Assembly: GCA_038213135.1 (NCBI GenBank)
Contig: JBBQTQ010000017.1
Span: 1 to 36,255 of the forward strand
Length of the DNA stretch: 36,255 bases
Reading direction: 5' to 3'
Source: JBBQTQ01 sp038213135
Lineage (GTDB): Bacteria > Actinomycetota > Thermoleophilia > Gaiellales > Gaiellaceae
Shown piece after piece: positions 24,459 through 32,011 of this stretch. A program made the position numbers and the translations under genes. Each line of letters opens with the position of its first letter. Position 1 is the stretch's first letter. Under the pieces are notes generated by a model, which made no database searches, was not told the origin of the DNA, and saw only the letters and a program-made list of their open reading frames with translations.

Positions 24459-24911
24459 CCCGACGGCGCCGACGTCCGCGTCTCGCGGTTCGACCTCGTC
24501 GAGCTGCTGCGCGCCGAGGTCGCCGCGCTCAGGGAGCCGCGCGTCAGGCTCGAGACGCCGCTCGAGGCGCGCCCACTCGAGACCGACCCGCTCCACGTCC
24601 GCTACGTCGTCGTCAACCTGCTCCACAATGCGGTCAAGTATTCGCCGCCGGGCTCGCCGGTGGACGTCACGCTCGAGCCCGTCGGCGACCGTCTCCTCTT
24701 GACGGTCCGCGACTGCGGCATCGGCATCCCGCAGGACGACCTCGACCGGCTCTTCTCGCCCTTTTTCCGCGCCTCCAACGTCGGTGCGACCCCCGGCACC
24801 GGCATGGGACTCGCGATCGTAAAGAAGTCCGCGAACCTGATCTCGGCGGAGCTCGCGGTCGAGACGGCGGCTGGCGCCGGCACGACATTCACCGTCTCGC
24901 TGTCCGCATAA
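24429..24911 (+). pseudogene. Histidine kinase C-terminal fragment (HATPase domain)
   Basis: An open frame of 160 codons from GTG 24429 holds only the ATP-binding half of a sensor kinase. The N-box is NLLHNAVKYS (63-72), G1 is DCGIGIP (95-101), the F-box lies near LFSPFF, and G2 is GTGMGLAIVK (123-132). The sensor, membrane segments and phosphoacceptor histidine are missing, and the start region overlaps the 5' end of the divergent LysR gene. No response regulator is adjacent. A stand-alone HATPase protein is possible but less likely than a relic left by a rearrangement. It occupies the roughly 550-nt space between LysR and the pca-operon promoter. Confidence 0.7.
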
Positions 24912-24943
24912 CACTGGGTTATGCCGCTTGCCGGTCTTGGAAA

Positions 24944-24972
24944 TTGACAGCTATACCGCGCGGCGGGATCAT
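24944..24972 (+). promoter_or_regulatory. Shared-type promoter of the LLM-UbiX-pca-pobA operon
   Basis: TTGACA (24944-24949), a 17-nt spacer and GATCAT (24967-24972). The extended TTGACAGCTAT and GATCATCG are as in the promoters at 10874-10902 and 14987-15015, which lie on the opposite strand. The ATG is 34 nt downstream, after an AAGGAAGG ribosome site. It probably drives the whole 11-gene operon to 34276. Confidence 0.8.
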
Positions 24973-25006
24973 CGGGCCGCCCCGACGACGAAGGAAGGTC
25001 GACGCG

Positions 25007-26089
25007 ATGCGGTTCTCCCTGTACTCGGAGCTGCAGCTCCATCCCGGCAAGACGGCCGCCCAGCTGTACCGCGAGGTGCTGGAGCAGATTGTCAACGCCG
25101 ACCACCTCGGCTACGACACGTACGCCGTCATCGAGCACTACTTCTTCCCGAAGTTCTCCGTCTCGACGAACCCGACCGCGCTCTTCTCGGCCGCGGCGCA
25201 GCTGACGCGGAACATCCGCTTCCGGACGATGCTCCATGCGCTGCCGTACCACAACCCGCTCGTCCTCGCGAGCGCGATCAACGCGACGGACATCCTCACC
25301 GGCGGCCGCTACGAGTGGGGCGTCGGGCGCGGCCATGGCTGGATCCCGCTGCCCGCGGGCGAACCGCTCGACGAGCACGCCCGCCCGAAGTACGAGGAGG
25401 CGGTCGACCTGCTCTTCAAGGCGCTCGCCGAGGAGCGCTTCTCCTTCGAGGGCGAGTACTTCCAGGTCGGGGACTCGCACGTCGTCCCGTTCTCCGACAC
25501 CAAGTACCGGATCTACCTCGGCGGCACCTCCGACCGCACCTACACCCTCGCGGCCGAGCACGGCTGGGGCGTCGCCGTGCCGCCGCTCCTTCCCTACGCC
25601 GCGCTCGAGAAGCAGATGGATCTCTACCGTGAGTCGTGTGCGCAGCACGGCATGGAGCCGGACATCGTCTGGATCCACGCCTGCCACATCGACGAGGACC
25701 GCGAGACGGCGTTGCGCGAGGCACGCGACTGGATCACCGGCTTCATCACGGGCAATGCGTCGCCGCTCACCGAGTGGCCGAAGCCGCCGGCGGACGCGCT
25801 GGGCAAGGCCGGCTACGGCTTCTACGCGGCCGGAATCATGGAGGGCTTGACGGAGATCCCGTATGAGAAGCTGGTCGAGGACGACTACGTCTGGGTCGGG
25901 ACCCCGGACGACATCGCCCAGCGAATCGAGGAGACCCTGAAGGTGTGCGAAGGCGTCAAGGAGATCGGCATCACCGTCAACGCGGGCGGGTCGCCGCACT
26001 GGATGGCGATCAAGAACCAGGAGCTGTTCGCCGCGCAGGTCATGCCGCGTTTCCAGGGCGCGAGCGCGACCGCGACAGCCGCGGCTTGA
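25007..26089 (+). CDS. LLM-class (luciferase-like) flavin-dependent monooxygenase
   Basis: 360 aa. The bacterial-luciferase-like fold is recognised from the N-terminal MRFSLYSELQLHP, the EHYFF block at about residue 43, AAQLTRNIRFRTMLHALPYH, INATDILTGGRYEWGVGRG (the FMN phosphate region) and the C-terminal VGTPDDIAQRIEE. The group uses FMNH2 and oxygen to hydroxylate, dealkylate or cleave substrates. No flavin reductase lies in this operon, and the only one in the window (7851-8366) is under the same promoter type. It is the first gene of the pca-pobA operon. The ATG at 25007 is preferred to an upstream TTG that lies inside the promoter. The substrate is unknown; an aromatic precursor of 4-hydroxybenzoate or protocatechuate is a reasonable inference. 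Confidence 0.88.
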   Translation: MRFSLYSELQLHPGKTAAQLYREVLEQIVNADHLGYDTYAVIEHYFFPKFSVSTNPTALFSAAAQLTRNIRFRTMLHALPYHNPLVLASAINATDILTGGRYEWGVGRGHGWIPLPAGEPLDEHARPKYEEAVDLLFKALAEERFSFEGEYFQVGDSHVVPFSDTKYRIYLGGTSDRTYTLAAEHGWGVAVPPLLPYAALEKQMDLYRESCAQHGMEPDIVWIHACHIDEDRETALREARDWITGFITGNASPLTEWPKPPADALGKAGYGFYAAGIMEGLTEIPYEKLVEDDYVWVGTPDDIAQRIEETLKVCEGVKEIGITVNAGGSPHWMAIKNQELFAAQVMPRFQGASATATAAA

Positions 26090-26664
26090 CCCCACCCCGC
26101 CTCGTCGTCGGGATCACAGGAGCGTCGGGCGCCGTCTATGGCGTCCGACTGCTCCGCGCGCTGCGGGAGCGGGAGGTGGAGATCCACCTCATCGCGTCAC
26201 GCTGGGCGCGAATCACGATCGAGCACGAGACGGACGCGACGTTCGCCGAGATCAAGGCGCTCGCCGACACCGTCTACGGCGAGAACGACCAGGCGGCAGC
26301 AGTGTCGTCGGGATCGTTCCGGACGCTCGGCATGGTGGTCGCCCCGTGCAGCGTCAAGACGCTCGCCGGCATCGCCACGGGCTACGCCGACAACCTCGTC
26401 ACACGCGCCGCCGACGTGACGCTCAAGGAGCGGCGACCACTCGTCCTGGTCGTGCGGGAGGCGCCGCTCAACACGGTCCACCTCCGAAACATGGCGACGC
26501 TCTCGGAGCTGGGAGCGACGATCTTCCCGCCGGTGCCAGCCTTCTACCACCGGCCGACGACCCTCGACGAGGTGATCGACTACACGGTCCTGCGAATCCT
26601 CGACCAGCTCGACCTCGGCGGCGAGTCGCCCTGGCGATGGACGGGCCTTCCCGACAAAGACTGA
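26086..26664 (+). CDS. ubiX: UbiX-type flavin prenyltransferase
   Basis: 192 aa. It makes prenylated FMN from FMNH2 and dimethylallyl phosphate, the cofactor of UbiD decarboxylases. Motifs: VVGITGASGAVYGVRLL (flavin phosphate loop, 7-23), SSGSFRTLGMVVAPCSVKTL (74-93) and EAPLNTVHLRNMATLSELGA (125-144), all canonical for UbiX/Pad1. The TTG start at 26086 overlaps the LLM stop (TTGA at 26086-26089). No UbiD gene is in this operon; the partner is most likely the UbiD protein at 8368-9996, which is expressed from a matching promoter. A ubiquinone role is unlikely in this catabolic context. Confidence 0.93.
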   Translation: MTPPRLVVGITGASGAVYGVRLLRALREREVEIHLIASRWARITIEHETDATFAEIKALADTVYGENDQAAAVSSGSFRTLGMVVAPCSVKTLAGIATGYADNLVTRAADVTLKERRPLVLVVREAPLNTVHLRNMATLSELGATIFPPVPAFYHRPTTLDEVIDYTVLRILDQLDLGGESPWRWTGLPDKD

Positions 26665-26682
26665 CGCGCGAAAGGAGACGGC

Positions 26683-28149
26683 ATGGCAACCGCCACAGCA
26701 CAGGACCACAAGCAGTTCATCGGCGGCGAATGGGTCGCCGCGGCGAGCGGCGAGACGTTCGAGGACCGCGACCCGTTCACGGGTGAGCTCGTGGCGACGG
26801 TCGCGGCCGGTGGCGCGGAGGACACGCGTCGTGCGATCGAGGCTGCGTCCGACGCGTTCGAGGCGTGGGCCGCGACGCCGCCGGCTGTCCGCCAGGGCGT
26901 CTTCCTCAAGGCGGCCGACCTTCTCGAGTCGCGGCACGACGAGGTCGTCTCCCTGCTCGCGCGCGAGACCGGCTGCGGCTTCGGCTTCGGGATGTTCCAG
27001 ATCCACTTCGTCCCCGGGCTACTCCGGCAGACGGCGGCACTGGCGTACGCGCCGATCGGAACAGTGATCCCTTCCGACGTGGGCGTCTTCTCGATGGGCC
27101 TGCGCCGGCCGGCCGGGGTCGTCGGCGCGATCGCGCCGTGGAACGCGGCACTGATCCTCTCCGCCCGCTCGATCGCGGCACCGCTCGCGCTCGGGAACAC
27201 GGCGGTCCTGAAGCCGTCGGAGTGGTCGCCACACGTCGGCGGCCTGATCTGGGGCGAGATCTTCGCGGAGGCGGGGCTGCCCGCGGGTGTCTTGAACATC
27301 GTCACGCATGCGCCGGGCGCTGCCGGCCCCATCGGCGACGAGCTCGTCTCGCACCCGGCCGTCCGGCGGCTGAACTTCACCGGCTCGACGACAACCGGCC
27401 GCGCGCTCGCGGAGGCGTGCGGCCGGCACCTGAAACGGATCGTGCTCGAGCTCGGCGGCTACAACCCGCTCGTCGTGCTCGCCGACGCCGACGTCGACTA
27501 CGCGGTGAACGCGTCGGTCTTCGGTGCCTTCCTCCATCAGGGTCAGATCTGCATGTCGGCCCGGAAGCTGATCGTCGAGCGCCCGGTCGCGGACGAGTTC
27601 GTCGAGAAGCTCGTCGCGAAGACGAAGACGCTCAAGGCGGGCGATCCGAAGGAGATGGACACGATCATCGGACCGCTCATCAACGAGGACGCGCTCGCCA
27701 CCGTGAAGTCGCGCGTCGAGGAGGCCGTTTCGAAGGGCGCGAAGGTGCTCGTCGGCGGCGAGACCGTGGGCCCATGCTACGCGGCGACGGTGATCGCGGA
27801 CGTGCCGGCGGACTCCGAGTTCGCGCGGGTCGAGACGTTCGGGCCGGTCGTCGCGATCGAGATCGTCGACAGCGCGGACGAGGCGATCGAGCGGGCGAAC
27901 GCGACCGCCTACGGCCTGAGCTCCGGGATCCTCACGAGCAACCTGGACCGCGGCCTCGCGCTCGCGCAGAAGCTCGACGCGGGCATCGTCCACGTCAACG
28001 ACCAGCCGGTCGGCGACGAGCCGCAGATGCCGTTCGGGGGCGTCAAGGACTCTGGCTTCGGCCGCTTCGGCGGGCAGGCAGTCGTGGACGAGTTCACCGA
28101 GCTGCGCTGGATCACCGTCCAGAGCGGGAGCCACCCGTTCCCCTTCTAG
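26683..28149 (+). CDS. Aldehyde dehydrogenase (benzaldehyde/vanillin dehydrogenase-like)
   Basis: 488 aa NAD(P)-dependent aldehyde dehydrogenase. Key residues are N154 (APWNAA), K177 (LKPSEWS), the FTGSTTTG nucleotide turn at 232-239, E256 in LELGGYNP and the catalytic C290 in HQGQICMSARK. GLRRPAGVVGAIAPWNAALI and the short C-terminus resemble the XylC/Vdh branch that oxidises aromatic aldehydes, which fits production of 4-hydroxybenzoate or protocatechuate from the matching aldehydes. The AAAGGAGA site precedes the ATG, 18 nt after UbiX. The truncated gene at 34396-34548 has a similar N-terminus (QFIGGxWV), so the island once held two such enzymes. Confidence 0.92.
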   Translation: MATATAQDHKQFIGGEWVAAASGETFEDRDPFTGELVATVAAGGAEDTRRAIEAASDAFEAWAATPPAVRQGVFLKAADLLESRHDEVVSLLARETGCGFGFGMFQIHFVPGLLRQTAALAYAPIGTVIPSDVGVFSMGLRRPAGVVGAIAPWNAALILSARSIAAPLALGNTAVLKPSEWSPHVGGLIWGEIFAEAGLPAGVLNIVTHAPGAAGPIGDELVSHPAVRRLNFTGSTTTGRALAEACGRHLKRIVLELGGYNPLVVLADADVDYAVNASVFGAFLHQGQICMSARKLIVERPVADEFVEKLVAKTKTLKAGDPKEMDTIIGPLINEDALATVKSRVEEAVSKGAKVLVGGETVGPCYAATVIADVPADSEFARVETFGPVVAIEIVDSADEAIERANATAYGLSSGILTSNLDRGLALAQKLDAGIVHVNDQPVGDEPQMPFGGVKDSGFGRFGGQAVVDEFTELRWITVQSGSHPFPF

Positions 28150-28985
28150 CGCTCAGCGACGCCGTCCGGGAGCTCGTCCGCGACAGCGACACCGTCGCGC
28201 TCGAGGGCTTCACGCACCTGATCCCGCACGCGGCCGGGCACGAGCTGATCCGGCAGGGCCGGCGCGACCTGACGCTCATCCGGATGACCCCGGACCTCGT
28301 CTACGACCAGCTGATCGGGATGGGCTGCGCGCGGAAGCTCGTCTTCTCCTGGGGCGGCAACCCCGGCGTCGGGTCGCTGCACCGGTTTCGGGACGCCGTC
28401 GAGCGCGGATGGCCGGGGCCGCTGGAGCTGGAGGAGCACTCGCATGCAGGGATGGCCGCGGCCTACGCGGCCGGGGCGGCGAACCTGCCGTTCGGGGTGC
28501 TGCGTGGGTACCGGGGCGGCGACCTGCCGGCGCGGACGCGGGTCGCGACAGTGACGTGCCCGTTCACGGGCGAGAAGCTTGCGGCGGTGCCAGCGCACCG
28601 GCCCGACGTAGGCATCGTCCACGCCCAGCAGGCCGACCGCGCCGGGAACGTCCAGGTCTGGGGGATCACGGGCGTCCAGAAGGAGACGGTCCTTGCTTCC
28701 GCCCGATCGATCGTGACGGTGGAGGAGGTCGTCGACGAACTCGAGCCGCGACCCGGGGGCGTGGTGCTGCCGTCGTGGGTCGTGGACGCGGTCTGCCTGG
28801 CGCCCGGCGGGGCGCATCCGTCGTACGCGCACGACTACTACGATCGCGACAACGACTTCTACGTCGCCTGGGACGAGATCAGCCGCGACCGTCGTCGCTT
28901 CCGAGCGTGGATGCAGCGGCACGTGCTCGACACCGCGGATGTCGGCGAGTACCACGCGAGCCTGCACGAGGTGGCGGTCGCGTGA
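28137..28985 (+). CDS. pcaI: 3-oxoadipate CoA-transferase subunit A
   Basis: About 280 aa, the alpha subunit of a family-I CoA transferase: VALEGFTHLIPHAAGHELIR, then WGGNPGVGSLHRFRDAVE and ADRAGNVQVWGI are typical of the GctA/PcaI type. With PcaJ it transfers CoA from succinyl-CoA to 3-oxoadipate. The N-terminal boundary is a puzzle. The conserved protein begins near LLALSDAVREL at about 28149, yet no ATG, GTG or TTG is in frame between there and far upstream inside the aldehyde dehydrogenase gene, and the first ATG downstream would delete about 50 conserved residues. A GTT at 28137 sits 6 nt after a GGGAG and is used here as the notional start. The end overlaps pcaJ (GTGA). Confidence 0.82.
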   Translation, partial: VPLLALSDAVRELVRDSDTVALEGFTHLIPHAAGHELIRQGRRDLTLIRMTPDLVYDQLIGMGCARKLVFSWGGNPGVGSLHRFRDAVERGWPGPLELEEHSHAGMAAAYAAGAANLPFGVLRGYRGGDLPARTRVATVTCPFTGEKLAAVPAHRPDVGIVHAQQADRAGNVQVWGITGVQKETVLASARSIVTVEEVVDELEPRPGGVVLPSWVVDAVCLAPGGAHPSYAHDYYDRDNDFYVAWDEISRDRRRFRAWMQRHVLDTADVGEYHASLHEVAVA

Positions 28986-29692
28986 GCGTGGCGACCTGGA
29001 CGACGGACGAGATGATGGCCGTCGAGGCCTCGCGGCGGCTGCACGACGGCACCGTCTGCTTCGTCGGGATCGGGCTGCCCAGCCTCGCGGCGAACCTCGC
29101 CAGGCGCACGCGCGGGCCCGGATGCGTCCTGATCTACGAGAGCGGAACGATCGGCGCGAAGCCGCAGCTCCTGCCGCTCTCGATCGGCGACGGCGAACTT
29201 GCCGACACGGCCGACGCCGTCGTCTCCGTCCCGGAGATGTTCGCGTACTGGCTCCAGGGCGGCCGCATCGACGTCGCCTTCCTCGGGGCGGCCCAGATCG
29301 ACCGGCACGGAAACCTCAACTCCACCGTGATCGGCCCCTACCACGCGCCCGAGGTGCGGCTGCCGGGCGGCGGCGGCGCACCGGAGATCGCGACGAACGT
29401 CCGCGATGTCTTCGTCATGCTCCGCCAGACGCCACGCGCGTTCGTCGAGCGGCTCGACTTCACGACCAGCCTCGGCGAGCGTGTCCGCGCCGTGGTCACC
29501 GACCTCGGGATCCTGGAGCCCCGGGACGGCGAGCTGACCCTCCTGGCGACGCATCCCGGCGTCACCGCGGACGAGGCGCGAGAGGCGACCGGCTGGGATC
29601 TCCGCGTCGCCCGCGACCTCCACGAGACCGACCCCCCGACGGCTGAGGAGCTGCGCGCACTCCGCTCGCTGCGCACGAAAGGAGCCGCATGA
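28982..29692 (+). CDS. pcaJ: 3-oxoadipate CoA-transferase subunit B
   Basis: 236 aa beta subunit. The catalytic glutamate is E53 in LIYESGTIGAKP, the family ExG motif that forms the glutamyl-CoA intermediate. Further family segments are GDGELADTADAVVSVPEMF, VAFLGAAQIDRHGNLNSTVI and VRAVVTDLGILEP. The GTG start overlaps the pcaI stop (28982-28985), and the end overlaps pcaH (ATGA at 29689-29692). The pathway assignment comes from the position directly in front of pcaHGBDC; from sequence alone a glutaconate or other acid CoA transferase would also fit. Confidence 0.87.
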   Translation: MSVATWTTDEMMAVEASRRLHDGTVCFVGIGLPSLAANLARRTRGPGCVLIYESGTIGAKPQLLPLSIGDGELADTADAVVSVPEMFAYWLQGGRIDVAFLGAAQIDRHGNLNSTVIGPYHAPEVRLPGGGGAPEIATNVRDVFVMLRQTPRAFVERLDFTTSLGERVRAVVTDLGILEPRDGELTLLATHPGVTADEAREATGWDLRVARDLHETDPPTAEELRALRSLRTKGAA

Positions 29693-30420
29693 CCGTCGGC
29701 GCCGACCCGTACGAGGGGCCGGTCGTCCTCCCAGACGACCCGGGCTTCGGCCCGGAGGTGCAGGTCGACTATCCGGGCTACCGCTCGACGCAGTGGCGCG
29801 CGCCGCGGCGGCCGCTCGCGACGCTGCCGGAGGAGCTGCACCGGATCGACGGCCCCGTCTTCGGCAAGGACGCGCTCGCGCCGTCGGACAACGACCTGAC
29901 GCGCCAGCACGGGGGCGAGCCGTCGGGCGAGCGGATCATCGTCCACGGGCGAGTGCTCGACGACGACGGCCGGCCGCTCCGCGGCGCGCTCGTGGAGGTC
30001 TGGCAGGCGAACGCCGCCGGCCGTTACCGGCACGACGTCGACCAGCACCCCGCGCCGCTCGACCCGAACTTCTCCGGCGCCGGCCGCGTCCTCACCGACG
30101 ACGACGGCCGCTACAGCTTCACGACGATCAAGCCTGGCGCGTACCCGTGGCGCAACCACTCCAACGCGTGGCGGCCGGCGCACATCCACTTCTCGCTCTT
30201 GGGCCGCGAGTTCACGCAGCGGCTCGTGACGCAGATGTACTTCCCGGGCGACCCGCTCTTCCCGTACGACCCCATCTTCAACGCGATCCGCGACCCGCGG
30301 TCGCGTGAGCTCCTGATCGCGCACTTCGACCTCGAGCGCACGCAGCCGGAGTGGGCGATCGCGTTCGAGTGGGACATCGTCCTCGGGCGCGGCAACGCGA
30401 CGCCGCTGGAGCAGTCGTGA
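29689..30420 (+). CDS. pcaH: Protocatechuate 3,4-dioxygenase beta subunit
   Basis: 243 aa, the iron-carrying subunit of the intradiol ring-cleavage enzyme (protocatechuate to 3-carboxy-cis,cis-muconate). All four ferric ligands are visible: Y113 (NAAGRYRHDVDQ), Y152 (KPGAYPWRN), H165 and H167 (WRPAHIHFSL), with R162 next to them. The length matches known PcaH. AAAGGAG at 29678-29684 gives a ribosome site, and the ATG overlaps the pcaJ stop. It is followed by pcaG with a GTGA overlap, allowing equal subunit production. Confidence 0.96.
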   Translation: MTVGADPYEGPVVLPDDPGFGPEVQVDYPGYRSTQWRAPRRPLATLPEELHRIDGPVFGKDALAPSDNDLTRQHGGEPSGERIIVHGRVLDDDGRPLRGALVEVWQANAAGRYRHDVDQHPAPLDPNFSGAGRVLTDDDGRYSFTTIKPGAYPWRNHSNAWRPAHIHFSLLGREFTQRLVTQMYFPGDPLFPYDPIFNAIRDPRSRELLIAHFDLERTQPEWAIAFEWDIVLGRGNATPLEQS

Positions 30421-30860
30421 GCCTGCCGCGCACGCCTTCTCAGACCGTCGGGCCGTACTACGCGATCGGCCTGTGCCGTCGCCCAGACCACGAGCTCGAC
30501 CCGGAGGGCATCGTGCTGACAGGGCAGCTGCTCGACGGCCGCGGCGACCCGATCCCCGACGGGATCGTCGAGGTGTGGGACGGGGCCCGCAGCCGCTGGG
30601 GCCGCTCCGGGACGAACGCGTCCGGGACGTTCCGCTTCCGCGTCCCGCACGACTGCGACGTGCTCGAGGCGTTCGTCTTCGCGCGCGGCCTGCTCCGCCA
30701 CCAGCGCACGCGGGTCTACCTACGCGAGGTCGAGGACGAGGTTCTCTCGGCGCTGCAGGCTGGCGAGCGCGAGACTCTGCTGGCCCGCGCCGACGGCGAC
30801 GGGCTCGTGTTCGACATCCGCATGCAGGGCGACCAGGCGACGATCTTCTTCGCGCATTGA
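30417..30860 (+). CDS. pcaG: Protocatechuate 3,4-dioxygenase alpha subunit (compact)
   Basis: 147 aa, clearly shorter than the roughly 180-200 aa PcaG proteins I know. The N-terminal TPSQTVGPYYAIGL and the core VFARGLLRHQRTRVYL are the PcaG signatures, and VLTGQLLDGRGDPIPDGIVE is the shared intradiol fold. The loop that in longer homologues carries the GRYxHP...FRGFGR segment and the TTIKPG strand is missing or trimmed (ARSRWGRSGTNASGTFRF). The alpha subunit binds no iron, so the enzyme can still be active, but the subunit interface and the substrate pocket may differ. The GTG start overlaps the pcaH stop, and the end overlaps pcaB (TTGA). Confidence 0.9.
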   Translation: MSLPRTPSQTVGPYYAIGLCRRPDHELDPEGIVLTGQLLDGRGDPIPDGIVEVWDGARSRWGRSGTNASGTFRFRVPHDCDVLEAFVFARGLLRHQRTRVYLREVEDEVLSALQAGERETLLARADGDGLVFDIRMQGDQATIFFAH

Positions 30861-32011
30861 CGACATTCGGACCGATCTTCGTCCCGGACGAGGTCCGGGG
30901 GGCGGTCTCCGACGCGGCCTGGCTGGCGGCGATGTTCGAGGCCGAACGGGCGCTCGCGAACGCCTCGGCGCTCGTGGGCGTCGTCCCGGCGGACGCAGCG
31001 GCGCGGATTGCGGAGGCGTGCGAGCCGGAGGGGCTCGACCTCGACGCGATCCTCGTCGCCGGCCGGGCGGTCGGGAATCCGGCCGCGCCGCTCGTCGGCG
31101 CGCTGCGGGAGCGGGTCAGCCCCGATGCGGCGCGCTGGCTCCACTTTGGCGCGACGAGCCAGGACATCGTCGACACGGCGGCGATGCTCGTCGCCCGGGA
31201 GGCGACGCGGCTGCTCTGCGACCAGCTCGACGGAGTCGCCGCGGCGTGCGCGCGGCTCGCGGAGGAGCACCGCTCGACGCCGATGGCGGGGAGGACACTG
31301 CTTCAGCAGGCAGTCCCGACGACATTCGGCGCGAAGGCGGCGGGGTGGCTCGTCGGAGTCGTGATCCCGCGCGACCGGCTGCGCGCCGTGCGCTGGCACG
31401 CGCAGCTCGGCGGCGCCGCGGGCACGCTCGCACCGTTTGGCGTCCACGGTCCGGAGGTCGCCGTGGCGTTCGCGAACGAGCTGGACCTCCACCCCACGCT
31501 CGTCCCGTGGCACGTGCACCGCGGCCCGTTCGCGATGCTCGGAGCGCTCCTCGACGCGGCGGCAAAAGCGTGCGCGAAGGTCGCGCTCGACGTCGTCCTG
31601 CTCGCGCAGACGGAGGTCGGGGAGGTCGCGGAGGCGGCAGGCGGCGACTCGTCGACGATGCCGCACAAACGCAACCCGGCCCAGGCGGTGCTCGCGCGGG
31701 CCTGCGCGCGGCTCGTGCACGCGAACGCCGGCGTGCTTGCGGAGGGCGAGCACGAGCACGAGCGCGCGGCGGGCGCGTGGCAGTCCGAATGGACGGCGCT
31801 GACGGAGGCACTCGCGCACGCGGCCGGCGCTGCCGCAGCGATCCGCCGCTCGCTCGAAGGGCTCGAGGTCTTCCCGGATCGGATGCGCGAGAACATGCGC
31901 CCGGAGCTCTACTCCGAGCGCGACCGGCTCGGCCTCGACGATCCCGATTACCTCGGCGCGACGAGCGCATGGGTCGACGCGGCGCTGGCACGCTGGCGGG
32001 AAAAACCGTGA
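30857..32011 (+). CDS. pcaB: 3-carboxy-cis,cis-muconate cycloisomerase
   Basis: 384 aa member of the fumarase/aspartase superfamily. The superfamily signature is GDSSTMPHKRNP (263-274), with HFGATSQDIVDTA (96-108) as the second conserved region and TLLQQAVPTTFGAKAAGW as the third. It cyclises 3-carboxymuconate to 4-carboxymuconolactone. The TTG start at 30857 overlaps the pcaG stop (TTGA at 30857-30860); an ATG further in would delete the conserved N-terminus. The length is somewhat shorter than the 450-residue pseudomonad enzymes, lacking part of the C-terminal domain, as often seen in actinobacterial forms. Confidence 0.94.
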   Translation: MTTFGPIFVPDEVRGAVSDAAWLAAMFEAERALANASALVGVVPADAAARIAEACEPEGLDLDAILVAGRAVGNPAAPLVGALRERVSPDAARWLHFGATSQDIVDTAAMLVAREATRLLCDQLDGVAAACARLAEEHRSTPMAGRTLLQQAVPTTFGAKAAGWLVGVVIPRDRLRAVRWHAQLGGAAGTLAPFGVHGPEVAVAFANELDLHPTLVPWHVHRGPFAMLGALLDAAAKACAKVALDVVLLAQTEVGEVAEAAGGDSSTMPHKRNPAQAVLARACARLVHANAGVLAEGEHEHERAAGAWQSEWTALTEALAHAAGAAAAIRRSLEGLEVFPDRMRENMRPELYSERDRLGLDDPDYLGATSAWVDAALARWREKP

